Shown: positions 20,305 through 33,029 of the stretch, piece by piece | Position numbering within the stretch: the stretch's first letter is position 1 | Layout: every line of letters starts with the position of its first letter | Origin: Terebella lapidaria | Taxonomy: Eukaryota; Annelida; Polychaeta; Terebellida; Terebellidae | NCBI GenBank assembly: GCA_949152475.1 | Contig: OX424558.1 | Coordinates: 40,540,751 to 40,604,750, forward strand | Reading direction: 5' to 3' | Length of the DNA: 64,000 nt | Translations under genes and position numbers: made by a program | The notes under the pieces: generated by a model | What the model was told of the DNA's origin: nothing | The model's input: the letters and a program-made list of their open reading frames with translations, nothing else | Database searches by the model: none

Positions 20305-21405
20305 TCAGACAATGTCACCTGCTGATGGAAGTCGAACAGTTTATAAAACAATCGATGATAATTTTCTGTTTCAGTTTATTTTTAAACAACCAAGTGAAGA
20401 TTATTGGTAAAATATGAATACTCTACTCAGTGCATAATGATATGAGCTATATTAGCCGGAAACAGAACGTCTAATATGCTGGCTTAAATGTCCTACATTC
20501 GATATTTTACAGATTTCAGTGATATCAATTGAAAACCTATGAACTCAGATAGAGCTCATAAACCTTGCCAAAGCCAGAATGGCGTTATCTGGATCGGTGC
20601 GTGGAGTATAAGTGTGCCTATTGCACACCTGATAGAATCATGGTGAAACCGTCCTACACTTGATTAAAAATGATTCCATCCCGTGAATAAATACCCAGGT
20701 ACCGGTACACGGTAAGTATATATGTATTTAGCAAATCCTGAATCACAAGCGCTACTGCATACGAGGACAAACGATGAACTGCAGAAAGTGATGTGCTGAA
20801 AAGTGAGAACTTCAGTGTGAGAGAGATTCACTGCCGTGTCCTATAATTACAGAGTTTACAGGAAGCTCTCAAGACAGGTGTTCCCTCTGCTGCTAGACTG
20901 GTGTTTTGGGTGTCAAGTTGTGTCTGTGAGTGGCCTGCTATCACGTACAATATGGAGGAGTACATCAGGTTAAAGTGGCGGCTACATCGGATCCCACTCT
21001 CACAGGAGTCTTTAGGCACAGCACCAAGTGATTTTAGATGATGTCACAGATAAACAACACCAATAATACACTCATGTCGGGGCAAAAGTAATAAAATTTA
21101 ACCTGATTACAGGACATCAGTGCCAACTTCTCAATTTCACGGTACTTTGTTTGAGAAAAAAATAGTATATCCAAATCTCAACCAGCCTGGGCAACTATTA
21201 AACATTCCAAATACTCAAATACTTTTATAACCACTGAATAAAAAGTATATTGTTTACATACCAATATCTATTGTTGGCTCGGATCTCGGCGCAATTAAGG
21301 ACACCGAGAACATGAGAAAACACCAGAACCTGGCGAAAACCCACCTGACCGAAATGACGACAACATAATACTTAACGATCGGTTGATGCCGTAAATCAAC
21401 CGCAG
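20305..21405. other. Intergenic, no gene recognised
   Basis: AT-rich sequence. The 63-codon frame at 20828-21019 (minus) and others have no family features, and I see no clear repeat structure. Confidence 0.3.
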
Positions 21406-21409
21406 TTGC

Positions 21410-21613
21410 GATGCTGAAAAGTTATCGTGGTGTAGCTTGACATATTTCACCTAGGTATCAAGTGGCAATTTCCTACCAAGTATATACTTTTGTCTCGAGT
21501 TTTTCCTTCCAATTTGGGTTATATGAGTCTGAAATTTGGTAGAAAATTGCCGTTTGACTCTCGGGTGAAATATGTGCCATCTGGCCTCGTTATAACTTTT
21601 GATGACAAAAAGT
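21410..21613. repeat. Imperfect foldback (inverted repeat, ~70-bp arms)
   Basis: The left arm (around GACATATTTCACCTAGGTAT and GGCAATTTCCTACCAA) is the approximate inverted complement of the right arm (TTGGTAGAAAATTGCCG and GGGTGAAATATGTGCC), at about 70% identity with a spacer of about 50 bp. It resembles a decayed MITE; target duplications were not resolved. Confidence 0.55.
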
Positions 21614-22318
21614 TTAAAAGTTTCGCCACTGGGTTCGCATGCATCCTGGGGGAAACCGTTGCATTATGACGAACAATAACAAAAGGTGTCATGACTATGG
21701 TACATCCATGTCATAACGTAGAAACCCCCATTGCTCAGTACGACCAAGGTGCAAATAGAAGTAAGTGTCAATCTACTGTCACTGATACAACACAGTCTTG
21801 ATGATATACGACACTAGACCCACTGCCGACTCAAGTCAAATACTAGTTACATTCAATGTTTTTTTCAGCCACATTTTGTCTGTCTTAGGACTAGAGTAAA
21901 CCAACGTCAGATTCTTTGTCTTCCTGAAGGACCAAAGCCGATAATTCAACACATATTGTTTGTTTTTTGCGAGAAATAAACGATGTGTTTTGTTGAAATC
22001 CAGCGAGCTATCGATATATAAAATCGATAACATTAATACATGTTTCAGTTTCGTCGTTCCTGGGTTGTCAAGAGTCCACGCGATAAGTTTTGTTGTTGCC
22101 GCCATTGTCTTGCGTTTGGTCGAGGACAGAGCAGCTTAATAGGGATTTCAACTTCTTCCTATTTAACTTGTTCTGCTTCCATTCCCTTGTTCTGCGAAGA
22201 ACGGTGGGAAGTGAAGGTTGTACAGAAATCTTATTTGTTTATGAAGTTTTTGTCACATTTTTAGGCGATATAATACTCGTTGTGGTAAGATTTTGATCTA
22301 AAAGTAATCATGGTGATT

Positions 22319-22585
22319 GTCGGTGTCAGTTGCTCAGTGGTAGAGCGTTCGCCTCACAGATGAGTGGTCGCGGGTTTGAAGTCTCGAGTTTGAAGTGCAC
22401 ATTAAACTTGGTGGTAATGATGGGGAAGCTCCAAACTGTTTTTCCGACAACACACCACAGGTAGTTGACCTACACAGTTCATTTATCGCAAATGATGTTT
22501 CTTCAACCAGCAGATTTGGCTGGTCCAATGAAAATTTGTTTCCATATCTGGAATTCCAAATCCGGTATGATAATTGTCGTGTCAC
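22319..22585 (+). repeat. tRNA-like head of a decayed SINE or tRNA pseudogene
   Basis: The segment at 22322-22385 contains an A-box-like TTGCTCAGTGGTAGAGCG and a B-box-like GGTTTGAAGTC at tRNA spacing. The stems are imperfect, so a functional tRNA is unlikely. The downstream 200 bp could be a SINE body, but I see no clear tail. Confidence 0.4.
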
Positions 22586-22599
22586 TTAGTATACATACT

Positions 22600-24450
22600 C
22601 TCCGTCATTAGAGTTCACATCACATCGTACATCGCCTCTTTGAATACCAAGCCGCTCATGTATGTTGTGTTATTACTCACATTTGATCCACTGTCATACA
22701 ATGAAATTCTAGCAAATTATTATTGGGGCCAATTAGCTTGTACTGCATGTTCATGTATATTCAATAAGAATGCGGTAGCTACGTAATTCAATTGCGTGAG
22801 AAACCCCACATAGATCTATCGGGTGGATCTACAATGTTTAATATTGTTGATCTCGTACTTGTGTGCCCTTGGATGATGCAAAGCACTGTCAGTTCGGACT
22901 GGTAGCTACTCAGTGTCTCCGGTTGTATACTCCAGGAGTATTGCTCCATGATCTCTGACATAGTTGACTCATATAGCCGTGCTTGAAATCACAAATCATT
23001 TCACAACATACTGAATCAGATCCTAAATAATATGCCTGCAGTGTACATTGCTGTTGAATTTCTATAAGAACAAAATTTGCTAGAAGAGCGAAAATCATGG
23101 TAAATTCCAAGGATGATACAGCAAGTTGACCCACAAGGATAATGTCAGGGATCTCAACGACGTTCCTGACGTCGTGTACGTGCTCTGTGTATTGTTCATG
23201 CTGCTTTGCTTGTGTGTTCATGTGGACCGAGACAGTAGACACGAGCTATAGTTCTACTAACGGTTCATGGATGAAGAGGCGGTCAGTTATCATGGTTATA
23301 GTCAATCGATAGTGAGGTATTCGATATTTGGGCCGAGTTTATTCGTTCCAAGAGAGTCACCTGTACAATATTTGTGTGGGGCTGTATATCGGAACGAGTA
23401 CAAATTTGTGATTATTGTCTTGAATCTATAGATAGTCCCACAGGGTCTGAAATTCTAATCAATGACATTCCCTGTCGGCCATCACACACTGAACTACACA
23501 TTCAGCCACTAGCTGACAGTTGACAGACTAGCCCACCCCGAGCCAGGACTGATTCCTGAACACAACAGCGGATTACATCAGACACAGGAGGATTGACACT
23601 AGTAAAACCTCCCTGTACCCGGTGACATCATGATAAAGTCAGAGTCTGTTTCAGAACCCATTCCCTCGTCGTTCTCCCTAGCCCTTTACTGTCCTGCTTG
23701 GTTGTAAAATGTCTGAAGTGTCGACTGAGCGTCAAGCATTCTCTAACGTACTCAGACGTGAAGCCAGGAGTTCCAGAAATAGTGAGCATTCCATTGACAG
23801 CGGACGGGAGCGTGGGTGTATCCCTGGGTGTATCGTGTGTACCCGGGCTCACCGAACTACAGCCAGTCGTCAGCCGACAGCGATAGCAGCCAAATTGAAA
23901 CTGTCAGACCTTTGTGATCTGATTTGTGACAACTATCAACGCTCAACAATGCTGGAAACCTCAGGTCAATATTATTTTAGAGTCTAGATATTTGTTTTAA
24001 TGTATCACATTACGTGTTCACCAGAAGGCCGAAATCTCAAAATATACATGTGCCCTTTGTCAATTACTATGAATGGCCGATATTCTGACCGACATTGGCG
24101 AATCGACTAACTTGAATATCATGAAATCAATACTTTTGCAGTTTATTTATTCTGTACTTGGTATTGTCCATTGACGCAATATTTACCACCTGGCTTATAT
24201 TTGTAGACTCCCTAACGTTTTTCATAACTCGACGACACAAAGTTCATACTGCCTGTTATTCCCCGTGGGTAGTCTCTGGTCTGGATGGGTCGATCGCGGG
24301 TTTGTTGAAGCATTTACGACTGTGAAGCAGCAGTTAAGGACATAATGCTGTGCAGCATCAACTGTGATTCAAGCTTAATGACCTTTTAGTTAGCGGGTTG
24401 GGATGTCAGTCAGATCCTGAGAATACAACTTGGGACAGGCGTCAAAACAG
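22600..24450. other. Intergenic upstream of globin 1, one unproven open frame
   Basis: No gene is recognised. A 92-codon plus-strand frame at 23709-23987 (starting MSEVSTERQAFSNV) has plausible composition but no domain or splice context, so it is recorded here only. The stretch nearest the globin (24520-24660) turns GC-rich, as promoters often do. Confidence 0.3.
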
Positions 24451-24927
24451 ACAGCTTTCCGGGCGGTTGCTTGAACAAACATTGTCGGCATGTGCAGTCA
24501 GAGCGGCCGGGGATCAATTCTGACAGTGGGGAATGACTGGGAGGGAAGGGTGAGGGAATGGGAGCCCGGGCGCCGCGCCAGACCCCAGCCTGCCGGTATT
24601 TAGAGGCCCCGCGCTCCCCGCCTCCTCACTGACGCCAGGATGGACCCGGGGATCACCGCCCGACCACTGCGAGCACGCATCGCTCCAGCAACTACTACTA
24701 ATTGTCTCTGACGAATTCTCTCCTTTCTTGGATACGTACCCGTCGGCACTTTGTGGCTTACGACCGCCGTTATGTGAGCGAATACAGCGTCGTGTTAGGA
24801 TACTGCCGTTGTGTAATAGGATAAAACAGCGTGCCAAGAATTCAATTGCGGCGCTGAAGAATATTGCCAATATTGTTGTGTCTTCGAGAGTACTTGGATT
24901 TCATTTGTTACCGTGGTCTCCTGCAGC

Positions 24928-25716
24928 ATGGGAGGGATTCTGTCCGCGAGCACGGCGGCATGTCTCAAGCGACAGTCCCAGAAGGCCAACAGATCCAGGG
25001 ATATCCCCGAGTTCTCGGAACAAGAGAAGCGTGTCATCCGGAGCAGCTGGACTAAACTGCAGCAGAAGTCCCCTCAAGTAGCCGCAGACATCTTCCTCCG
25101 GATCTTTCAGCTGAGACCGGATGTCAAGCAGTTCTTCCCATTCAAGTCGGCGGTGGGAGAGGCGCTCGTCAGCCATCCGTATTTCAAGGGTCACTCTGTG
25201 CGCTTCCTGAACGCCGTGGGTATGACAGTCGCCAATCTGGAGGCTCTGGAGGTGATCCACGTCCCTAACCTTCGCAAGCTGGGCCAGTACCACACCCGCA
25301 TCCCCGGCTTCTCACACGACATCTTCCAAGTGTTCTGTGAGGCCATGAACGACGTGTGGGCCAAGTACCTGGGCCGGAGCTACAGCGGTGAGACACGAGT
25401 CGCCTGGGGCCGCATCTTCCGCTTTATTGTGGACCAGGTCGAGATCGGCTACCAAGAGGCCGTGACTGAGGCTGACCGGCGGTCGGCAGCAGCCGTAGCC
25501 AGGAATGGCGTACACAGCTCCCCGGCACATAGTACCCACGTCCCACATGACTCCAGGGGTGATCAGGATACATCAGCCGCAAGTAAACAAAACAACAGTA
25601 CGCAACTCGACGGATCCAATCAATGCCAAAACGAAACAATGAACGGGAATACCAACGGCAGCAGGTCTGCAGTAACAGGCAGTGACGTATCAGCGATTGA
25701 TGAGCCGATCAGCTAG
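24928..25716 (+). CDS. Globin 1: globin X-like, predicted N-myristoylated, single exon
   Basis: 262 residues. Haem protein of the globin fold; globin X-type members are often membrane-attached and associated with redox or nitrite chemistry rather than bulk oxygen transport. I start at the second Met because it gives MGGILSA, an N-myristoylation signal (Gly2, Ser6); an upstream in-frame Met (24913) would bury it. The globin domain covers about residues 28-175, with a Phe cluster at 69-72 (CD region), distal-type His89 (FKGHSVRF) and proximal-type His122 (GQYHTRI). An 85-residue hydrophilic tail rich in Ser, Asn and Thr follows. The coding region has no introns, though CTCCTGCAG just before the ATG could be an acceptor for a 5'-UTR intron. 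AATAAA at 25942 is a likely poly(A) signal. It is paralogous to the loci at 42.1 and 54.8 kb. Confidence 0.9.
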   Translation: MGGILSASTAACLKRQSQKANRSRDIPEFSEQEKRVIRSSWTKLQQKSPQVAADIFLRIFQLRPDVKQFFPFKSAVGEALVSHPYFKGHSVRFLNAVGMTVANLEALEVIHVPNLRKLGQYHTRIPGFSHDIFQVFCEAMNDVWAKYLGRSYSGETRVAWGRIFRFIVDQVEIGYQEAVTEADRRSAAAVARNGVHSSPAHSTHVPHDSRGDQDTSAASKQNNSTQLDGSNQCQNETMNGNTNGSRSAVTGSDVSAIDEPIS

Positions 25717-25941
25717 GCCTGGCTCATCAGATATCATGTAACTATGCAGTACTTGGACTAGTGTTGGTCCTGAACTGTGGTGTGGTGCCCTTGGGGCCTT
25801 CAGAGTTTTAGTGACTGATTTAATGTTCACCTACTGCTCATTTATCTCAATGAACTATGTCCGGCAACAAAAGACTTTGTACTGGGTGCTGGTGCCCTGA
25901 CTACAAGCAGTAGATTCCTAGACTGGTAAACGAGTCGTTCA

Positions 25942-25947
25942 AATAAA
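25942..25947 (+). promoter_or_regulatory. Probable poly(A) signal of globin 1
   Basis: AATAAA about 225 bp after the stop codon, with nothing closer. Confidence 0.5.
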
Positions 25948-25949
25948 CC

Positions 25950-27630
25950 ACTTGAACAAGATAGGATTTTTGCCATTTGAATTAGCCTTCTTCAGTACTG
26001 AGGACATTACTTACAGCACGCGCTATGAGTTGAATGACCGCTTGATGTAGACCAAGACATTTTATATAAGGTCGCTGGTATGAAACACTTAAATTGGGGA
26101 AGGTTATAACTATTAGGTAAGGTTGTTATATGGGCAATCATTTTATTTTATCTCGATATATCGGGCATGTGGGGTCAAACATTGAAGAGAAGCCGCTAAA
26201 ATGTCCAAGGTTTACCTCGTTTCCCCGACAATTCAATTATATCAGAGCCTATTAATGGGCACGCTATTCTCACGATAAGATCGATTGTGGCCATATGTCC
26301 AATACTCCGCCAGATTGAGATCGGTTTTCGCCAATCCAGCAGGATGACTAGATTACATGTACTACCGAAATCAATAACGGAATCAGTAACAAACACATGA
26401 TCTGAATGTTGGTGGCACCAGGGTCTGGACCCAGAGCCTTGCCAGAAGTATACTTTCGAATCCATCAACATACCAGTGCATGGACGTACATACACACGTG
26501 TGTTTATTTCGATTAAAATAACAACTTCAGGGCAATAGGTGTAAAATCGTTAAAAATGTTGATCTAATGGCCAACTTTGAAAACTGGTGGGATGTTATAA
26601 TTGTGACTAACGTGGATTATATCAACAAATGTCTAAACGTATCTACATTTTATTAGATGAGCAAATTTATACACACCATTAATCTAAAATATCTTTAACA
26701 AAGATATACTCTTAGACTAGAGCTATTGAAGTCAGGACCAAAGTCATTCTTGATCGTCACGAAAAACTCGAGAATGTCATGAATATATAGTGAACATGAC
26801 AGTTTTACTAAAATAATAACAGATAATCGTGCATGAAAACACTGGATTGAGAATGATGGTATTTCTGACAATGCCAGTTGCCATATTATCCAGACAAATA
26901 CCGATGACGTCACGAGACTGAGTGTCACGAGACGAGATTGATTGACCCGAGTTTGAATCTTGGGTGTGGCAACTCATTTCAAACACATAATACAACGTTC
27001 AAAACCAACTTTGAGTGAATTGTCATTCTATAGGTAAAATAACGCTACTGCACTGCAATGCAGACAAAATAAATTTGGTAAATTCTAAAAACGGTTCTTG
27101 TTTTAATTGTTCTACAAGAACTCGCCAGTTGTTTGGTTGAACTTTACATGGCACCCGAGACTCAAGGCGATGTACTGGTATCCTGGTTACACACGGCACA
27201 CATACGAGACACTACAGCGTGTATACTGCACAAGGAACAATATCTGACCGGATGTCCGGTGACAAAACAGTCCACGGGACAAAATCCACGGGACAAAACA
27301 GTAAACACTTGGTTAAAACAAGTTGAATGTTGACCTTAGCCCGCACCCACAACAAACCTTACAATCCCTCTCAGCGTGTGACAATTATGCCGGCAGGTGC
27401 GAAATAATACTGGGATTATATCGAAAACTGCTGGTCTACGTGTGTTTGTGAATGTGTGGCTTATCAAACCATGTTCCCATGGTATTGTATAGTTTTCTCA
27501 ATAGACATCCGGCCTGGTTTTCTTACTCTGGAGCTCCACACTGCGTGAACTCGGTTCCAATGATACACGAAAGGATTCCTCTTCACAAGTTGGCATGGTA
27601 TATCATATTGTATTCAATCAAAAGGTGATT
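25950..27630. other. Intergenic, one decayed MITE relative
   Basis: No gene is supported. About 26770-26980 (minus strand) resembles the interior of the MITE at 19473-19894 (matching TGACGTCATCGGTATTTGTC and the CAAACTCGGG segment). Ends and target sites are no longer clear. A short local duplication of CACGGGACAAAA occurs near 27274-27300. Confidence 0.45.
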
Positions 27631-27635
27631 CGACT

Positions 27636-27803
27636 TTGTTATCTGGCGTATGTAGCTCGGGGACACTACACTTTTATATCTCTTTGTTATCTGGCGTATA
27701 TAGCTCGGGAACACTTCAGGTTTATATCACGTTGTTATCTGGCGTAAATAACTTGGGAACACCACAAGTTTATATCATTTTGTTATCTGGTGTATATAAC
27801 TCG
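27636..27803. repeat. 48-bp minisatellite, 3.5 units
   Basis: GTTATCTGG recurs at 27638, 27686, 27734 and 27782, exactly 48 bp apart. The length is a multiple of 3, which leaves a 61-codon open frame with a 16-residue repeat (LLSGVYSSGTLQVYIT). I do not consider this a gene. Confidence 0.85.
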
Positions 27804-27809
27804 TTGCAA

Positions 27810-29386
27810 TGTTGCTGTTGAATACAGCCCAAATGTTTTCTTGGAAATATCACTTCTATTACTAATATGGCAAGATGTTCGCGTCATAGTGGACACATTT
27901 TTAGCCTGAATTGTGATTGGTTTGATAAATATCTAATTCATTCACACGTAAATGACGTCAGGCAAACAGCGGAGGTAGCACTGCACTGATTGGTTGCCTA
28001 GTGTCCTGAAGATGTGACCAGATCTGCTCGAGTAACGAGGATGTAATCTTCTCAGCACATTCTGACAAATGGACAGCTTTACAACATAACAATTTGTGGT
28101 CCGTGTTAGCCTTCACAATTCTAACAGCCTGCCTTTAGGTTTTGGGGGAAACTCGTTAACTGATTGAAAACTAGTAGTACGTATGGGGAGTAAAAATATC
28201 TCCAATTGACATTGATACTTCTTAAAGTCTCTGATGTTTTTCCTGTGCGACATATTTTTTATATCATGACCTTGACAGGTACAATAGTAAATAAAGGTTG
28301 TGAGATATATCATTCTCAATATCCCTTGCACCAATGAACTCAAAGACGGCTCCTTTTTGTGGTTTGACAGATGAATAACTGATGCTTATTGCAAATTTAT
28401 CCTTCCTACAGGCCTGTCACATCAATAGAGTTAAGACACACAGGTGTGATTGAGCGATGTACGAACCAATCGATTCAAGGTCTCGTTGTCTGCACCCTCA
28501 ATGTATCTGGTGGTCTTGTGTATACGAGTATACTCAATTGAGTTTTAGAAATGGGCAAAACAAACAGATCAACATATAGTCTATTGACTTACATTTTAAC
28601 ATGGACGATGGTTGGTAATGTTTGTATCCACTAAGCCACACATGATCCCCACATTATATTCTGATTATAAATTGTAAAATATAATCCATGCAGATGATTG
28701 TGGTTCAGTCACCATGCTTTGATAAATGTATGGTCATAAGAAAACATGTTTGAGCTTTCGTGGTACATTGATTGGTAAGAAATATGTGTCTGGACGATCT
28801 TGAGGTATCGTTTGCAAGGATGTTCACATGAAGCCATCAGATTATGTCTCACGTATAATTGTTATCCAAACTGGGACTGTGGTATTAATACTGATATCAG
28901 CACTAATCAGTACCGTGAAATCTGCATTAATGCAAGATAACAGTGTCTCAAAGAACCCATGTTATATAATTGGAATATTGGTAGCTGCACATGATAAATG
29001 GGTTCTTTCTGTGACAAGTAATGTGAGTGTATTGGTTGGATGGGCTTAGTGTATTGTAGAAAACCAAAACCACATTAATACAACCCATAACTAATTGGTT
29101 GCTGGGCACCATCTGCTGATTTGCTACTAGTATGATCCTCCAGATTATTCGGGTCAGGTGTGGACAGCCATTGTCTGTTCAGTTCTGTATAGCAAGAGCT
29201 GCTTGTGGCCGTATCGCATGTCACTAACACATTGTGTATTCTGTGTAATTAACAATACGAAATAACTGACAATGACTGAAATCACAACTTATCATCAAGA
29301 ATAATGTACATGATTTTTTTCTTCCTCTGGTCAGTGGTGGTTCATATCACGAGTAATGTCGATTCAGTTGTAATCCACTATCATGT
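27810..29386. other. Intergenic, nothing recognised
   Basis: AT-rich, with short unsupported frames only. Confidence 0.3.
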
Positions 29387-29390
29387 TTAA

Positions 29391-29810
29391 AGTGATATTG
29401 GCATAAAAACTATGTTTTTCCAAATCAATTACATGTATGCTTGTGGTATGAGAAAAATAGGTTACAAAACACACTATGCTTGATCAGATGGATAAATCAA
29501 GCATATGACAGTACTAGCAGCCGCTTTTCTTTTGTTTTGTGCGCCACTCAGAGTTACCTCTGACTTAACCTATTTCACGCTCGACTGGCTCGAACATATA
29601 CGAGTGAGCTGCACTCGCATTGCATTAAGGGATACAAAGCACCGAGAATGGCGGTAATGTAAACAAACTCAAACTATATCCACCAGAAACTCGCAACGAA
29701 ATCAATTAGAAAGGGGCATCTGTTTGGGCATACAAGTGCAGATATATAACTTTTATGTCTTCTTTATTCAATCAGAAAGATAAGACAAAATCCTTTCTGC
29801 CAATATCACT
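29391..29810. mobile_element. Third TTAA-flanked MITE (420 bp)
   Basis: The ends AGTGATATTGGCA and TGCCAATATCACT are perfect inverted complements, bordered by TTAA on both sides (29387-29390 and 29811-29814). There is no transposase frame. The ends differ from the other two TTAA elements here. Confidence 0.8.
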
Positions 29811-29814
29811 TTAA

Positions 29815-32690
29815 GTATAGTATGAAAATAGGTGTCATCCTAAAAAATATACATGTTTACTGATATTGATTTGTATAAACCTGGCACACTTGAACACTCA
29901 TACAGACATCTAACCTCATCTATAGTTCAGCTATCACCTCACACTCCGGGCTCACACCTCACACCCCCTGAGAAATCTCGCACCCATGACATGGATTTAT
30001 CTCGGGTATTTGTGGTGCAAACTAAGGATATTATGTGGCTTTTAGGATATTTTGTGGCTTGTGAAACTCTATTCTCAGTATTTTAAATTTTTTGGGACAA
30101 GACTTTTCTCAGTTCAGGTGAGGAGGGGTTCTACACCACCGCAATAGTTTGTGAGAGGGGTTGGAGTTTCAGGGTTTTCGATTTCAAATCAGCGATTATC
30201 ATTTGTGGTATTCCTGCTGATCCACAATGTCTGTGCAAAATCTGAAACATGAATATGTAAAATATCATAATTTAGTAGTTCCTGTTGTAGTAAACTACTA
30301 GGAAAACAAACAGATCAACATCATAATAATCATGATCATAATACAACACACAACATATGCTAATTTGTAACATATATATTTCCTTGATATTACAGGCATG
30401 TGGTCTGACGTGATGTTTGTATATTCCATCAAAACATATTCTACCAGATTGAGCTTTGATTTTCGCCTCGACTAGCGGAGAAGCATGGTTAACTTTCGAG
30501 CCAATAATTTTGTCCCAGTGAAGAACAGGGTATATTTGCTTCTGGACGTGGTAAAGAGCACGGTCTGGACACGCCCTCAAATCATCAACTAGAACCAGAT
30601 ATTCTTCCAACCGACTTCAGCTTTGTTTTTATTCAACAGAAGAATATCTGCAAAATATTACGTCTATTTAGCCTTGAAGACCTCATGGGATGGTGTGATC
30701 TGAACAAACAACGGTTGTGGCCAATACACATCTGTAACCTCCAATATCTGCATCTGGTGAGAATAAATGCACATACAGACTAGACCACACAACACATCAC
30801 TTCATGCAGTTACACTTTAGAACTTCCCATAATAATTACCACTGTGTAAATTATTGAGAGATTACATGCGGTGTATGCATACACATCTCAAGTAAGGAGT
30901 AATATATGCACTAACGTACGGGCAGTCCACACGAACAACACCTCCTTTGTAACATTGGCTCGAATTTTCGAGTCTTCATGAAAGTCTTCACACATTTGAA
31001 AACATATTGTCGTTGCAGCAAGAGTTTGAACGAGAATACGCTGCATTATTTTTACTCTCGTCCAAAAAGTGAAAAGATATTATGGGACAAATCAGCCCCC
31101 TCAGTCTGAGGTCCATTCAGGATATTTCATAAAGCATAAACTGCAAACCTGTGATGGACAGCATAAGCGTACATATATTCAAAGGATAGCATATGAAAAT
31201 ATATGGCATTACTTTTTATGTGGTCCTACAAATATCATGGCCAATATAGTAGAACACATACGAATAACCTCATATTATATTTGCCGTTACAACTTGATCC
31301 AAGGAAATGCCATGCCGGTTTTGTGTGGGATTCGTGAGTGCGAATCCCTGAGATGCAGTGGAGACAAGTCGAAAGTGCTATTGTCTGTGATCTCTTTGCA
31401 GTCCGGCAGTTTACGTGGTAATCTTGTACAATAAAATCACACGTGGCTTTCCACTTTGTAGTGGTCTTCGATACTTCCAAACTGCGGACACTTTGACACA
31501 GTTCCCGGGCTTGCAGTGACGTTTTTATTATTACTCTAATGTGTGTCTTTTGGGAAATGATGCACCAGCGCACATGTTATTCCAAATAACGAACCATAAG
31601 GAATCCAAATGCGCGCCATATCTCCATGCACCATTATCTCAAATGGATTATTTATATTTAGGATATCATCAAAATTACGTCACCTATCATTTCAAACATG
31701 GTAATTACTAATCTTTTGAACAAATATTCATCAGAAGACTAACTTAATCAATAACCATAATCAATAATACGGTTTTCAAACCGATTTCATATTTTTGGTT
31801 TTTGGGGGGCTGTTGTGTAACATAACATGTTCAATATATGGCCATATTGTGGGTATTATAAAACGCTACCTCGACATAAATAAGTATTAAAGTATTAACC
31901 ACACATGCAATTTCCTGAACTGTTTGGTATATATTAACCGTTATGTCAGTAATGTAGAATTTGTCAATACCATGATACCTCAAGTGATTCTTCAAGAGAT
32001 TCTTTGTCTTTTGACAACGACAGAGTGTAATGCATGATACAATTGTATGCTATGATCACGATGATGTAGGAAATGAATCTCGCGTAATGGAAATGTAAAA
32101 CAGGAAATACAACAATGTAAAAAAAATGTATCTTCCCATAATATGAGTAGCATCACTTGGTGATATATTTTAGGTAACTTTATTGTCAGATGATTGTATG
32201 AAATTGACATTAGGAAATAGAATAACGCTGTAAAGGTCGAAATCACGTTCAAGAAGACATTTAGTTTGACATTTACACTATTTATATTATGTCCATGTGC
32301 AACATCACGCCTAGAACATAATTTCGCTGATATGACATAACTCATGTGAGTATGATGCAGTTTGCATGTGTTTGTACTGTGTGTTGCTTCCGAGCCTGAA
32401 TTCTGAGTGACATGCACAAGATGATTATCCATGTTATGCTTCATTCCTTGCAACAAATATATCGTAAATATAATTTACACTATAAATATATATTAAATAT
32501 ATATAGCAGGGTTCTCCAGTATGATTTTTTTTATATTTATTTGACTCACCAATATGTGGTGCTCATGTATATATATCTACATAGATCCTAATCATTTCAT
32601 TCCTTCTTGCACTACATACCTGTATGAATGTTTCACGTTCACCTTTCATTGATCAAACCCCTTTTGTATATACAATATCATATTCATTTC
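29815..32690. other. Intergenic with one dispersed repeat
   Basis: No gene is supported. About 30370-30600 on the minus strand shares a diverged block with 60010-60165 on the plus strand (ATTATTGGCTCGAAAGTTAACC versus GTTATTGGCTCG and TAGGTAACC, then TCAATCTGGTAGAATA/GGTGGAATA). This includes the 112-codon minus frame at 30272-30610, which I therefore treat as repeat-derived. Confidence 0.4.
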
Positions 32691-32694
32691 CAAT

Positions 32695-33025
32695 GTAATG
32701 TAATGTTCCTTTCAGCCTCCGTACTTGTGTAATCCACAACGTTTATTTATGTATTGATCATTTCTCTGCCCGTTGGATACGACGCTGCTATGAAGGCATT
32801 CATTGGTCATTCTATATGTTTCTTTGTTCATGCACTGCACTATAAAGAGGTTTGGCGGCAAGATCGAACCGCACTTGCCCGAGACAAAGTCTAATCGCCA
32901 TGTGTACGTGTATATTATTGTATTTATTCATCTGTTATTATTCAGGCACTGGATTCAATAAAGATTTGAGATTAAACCTGGCCTTCTTCATTACATGGCA
33001 CGGTTACATTGGCGCAGTCGGCAGG
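32695..33025 (+). repeat. Possible fossil LTR end with primer-site-like sequence
   Basis: A TATA-like CACTATAAAGAGG, then AATAAAG near 32958, then ATTACATGG and TTGGCGCAGTCGGCAGGAT near 33008-33026 are arranged like the end of an LTR followed by a tRNA primer site. I find no partner LTR and no internal coding region in the window, so at most this is a fragment of an LTR element. Confidence 0.3.
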
Positions 33026-33029
33026 ATGC

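Noticed and set aside
22322-22385. Possible tRNA-Val gene
   Set aside because: A and B boxes are recognisable but the stems are imperfect and the B box is off consensus; a SINE head or pseudogene fits better.
23709-23987. 92-codon plus-strand frame starting MSEVSTERQAFSNV
   Set aside because: No domain, no splice or promoter support; listed only as part of an intergenic stretch.
30272-30610. 112-codon minus-strand frame starting MEEYLVLVDDLRACPDRALY
   Set aside because: Part of it recurs as a diverged repeat at 60010-60165 with different breaks, so it is more likely repeat-derived than a host exon.
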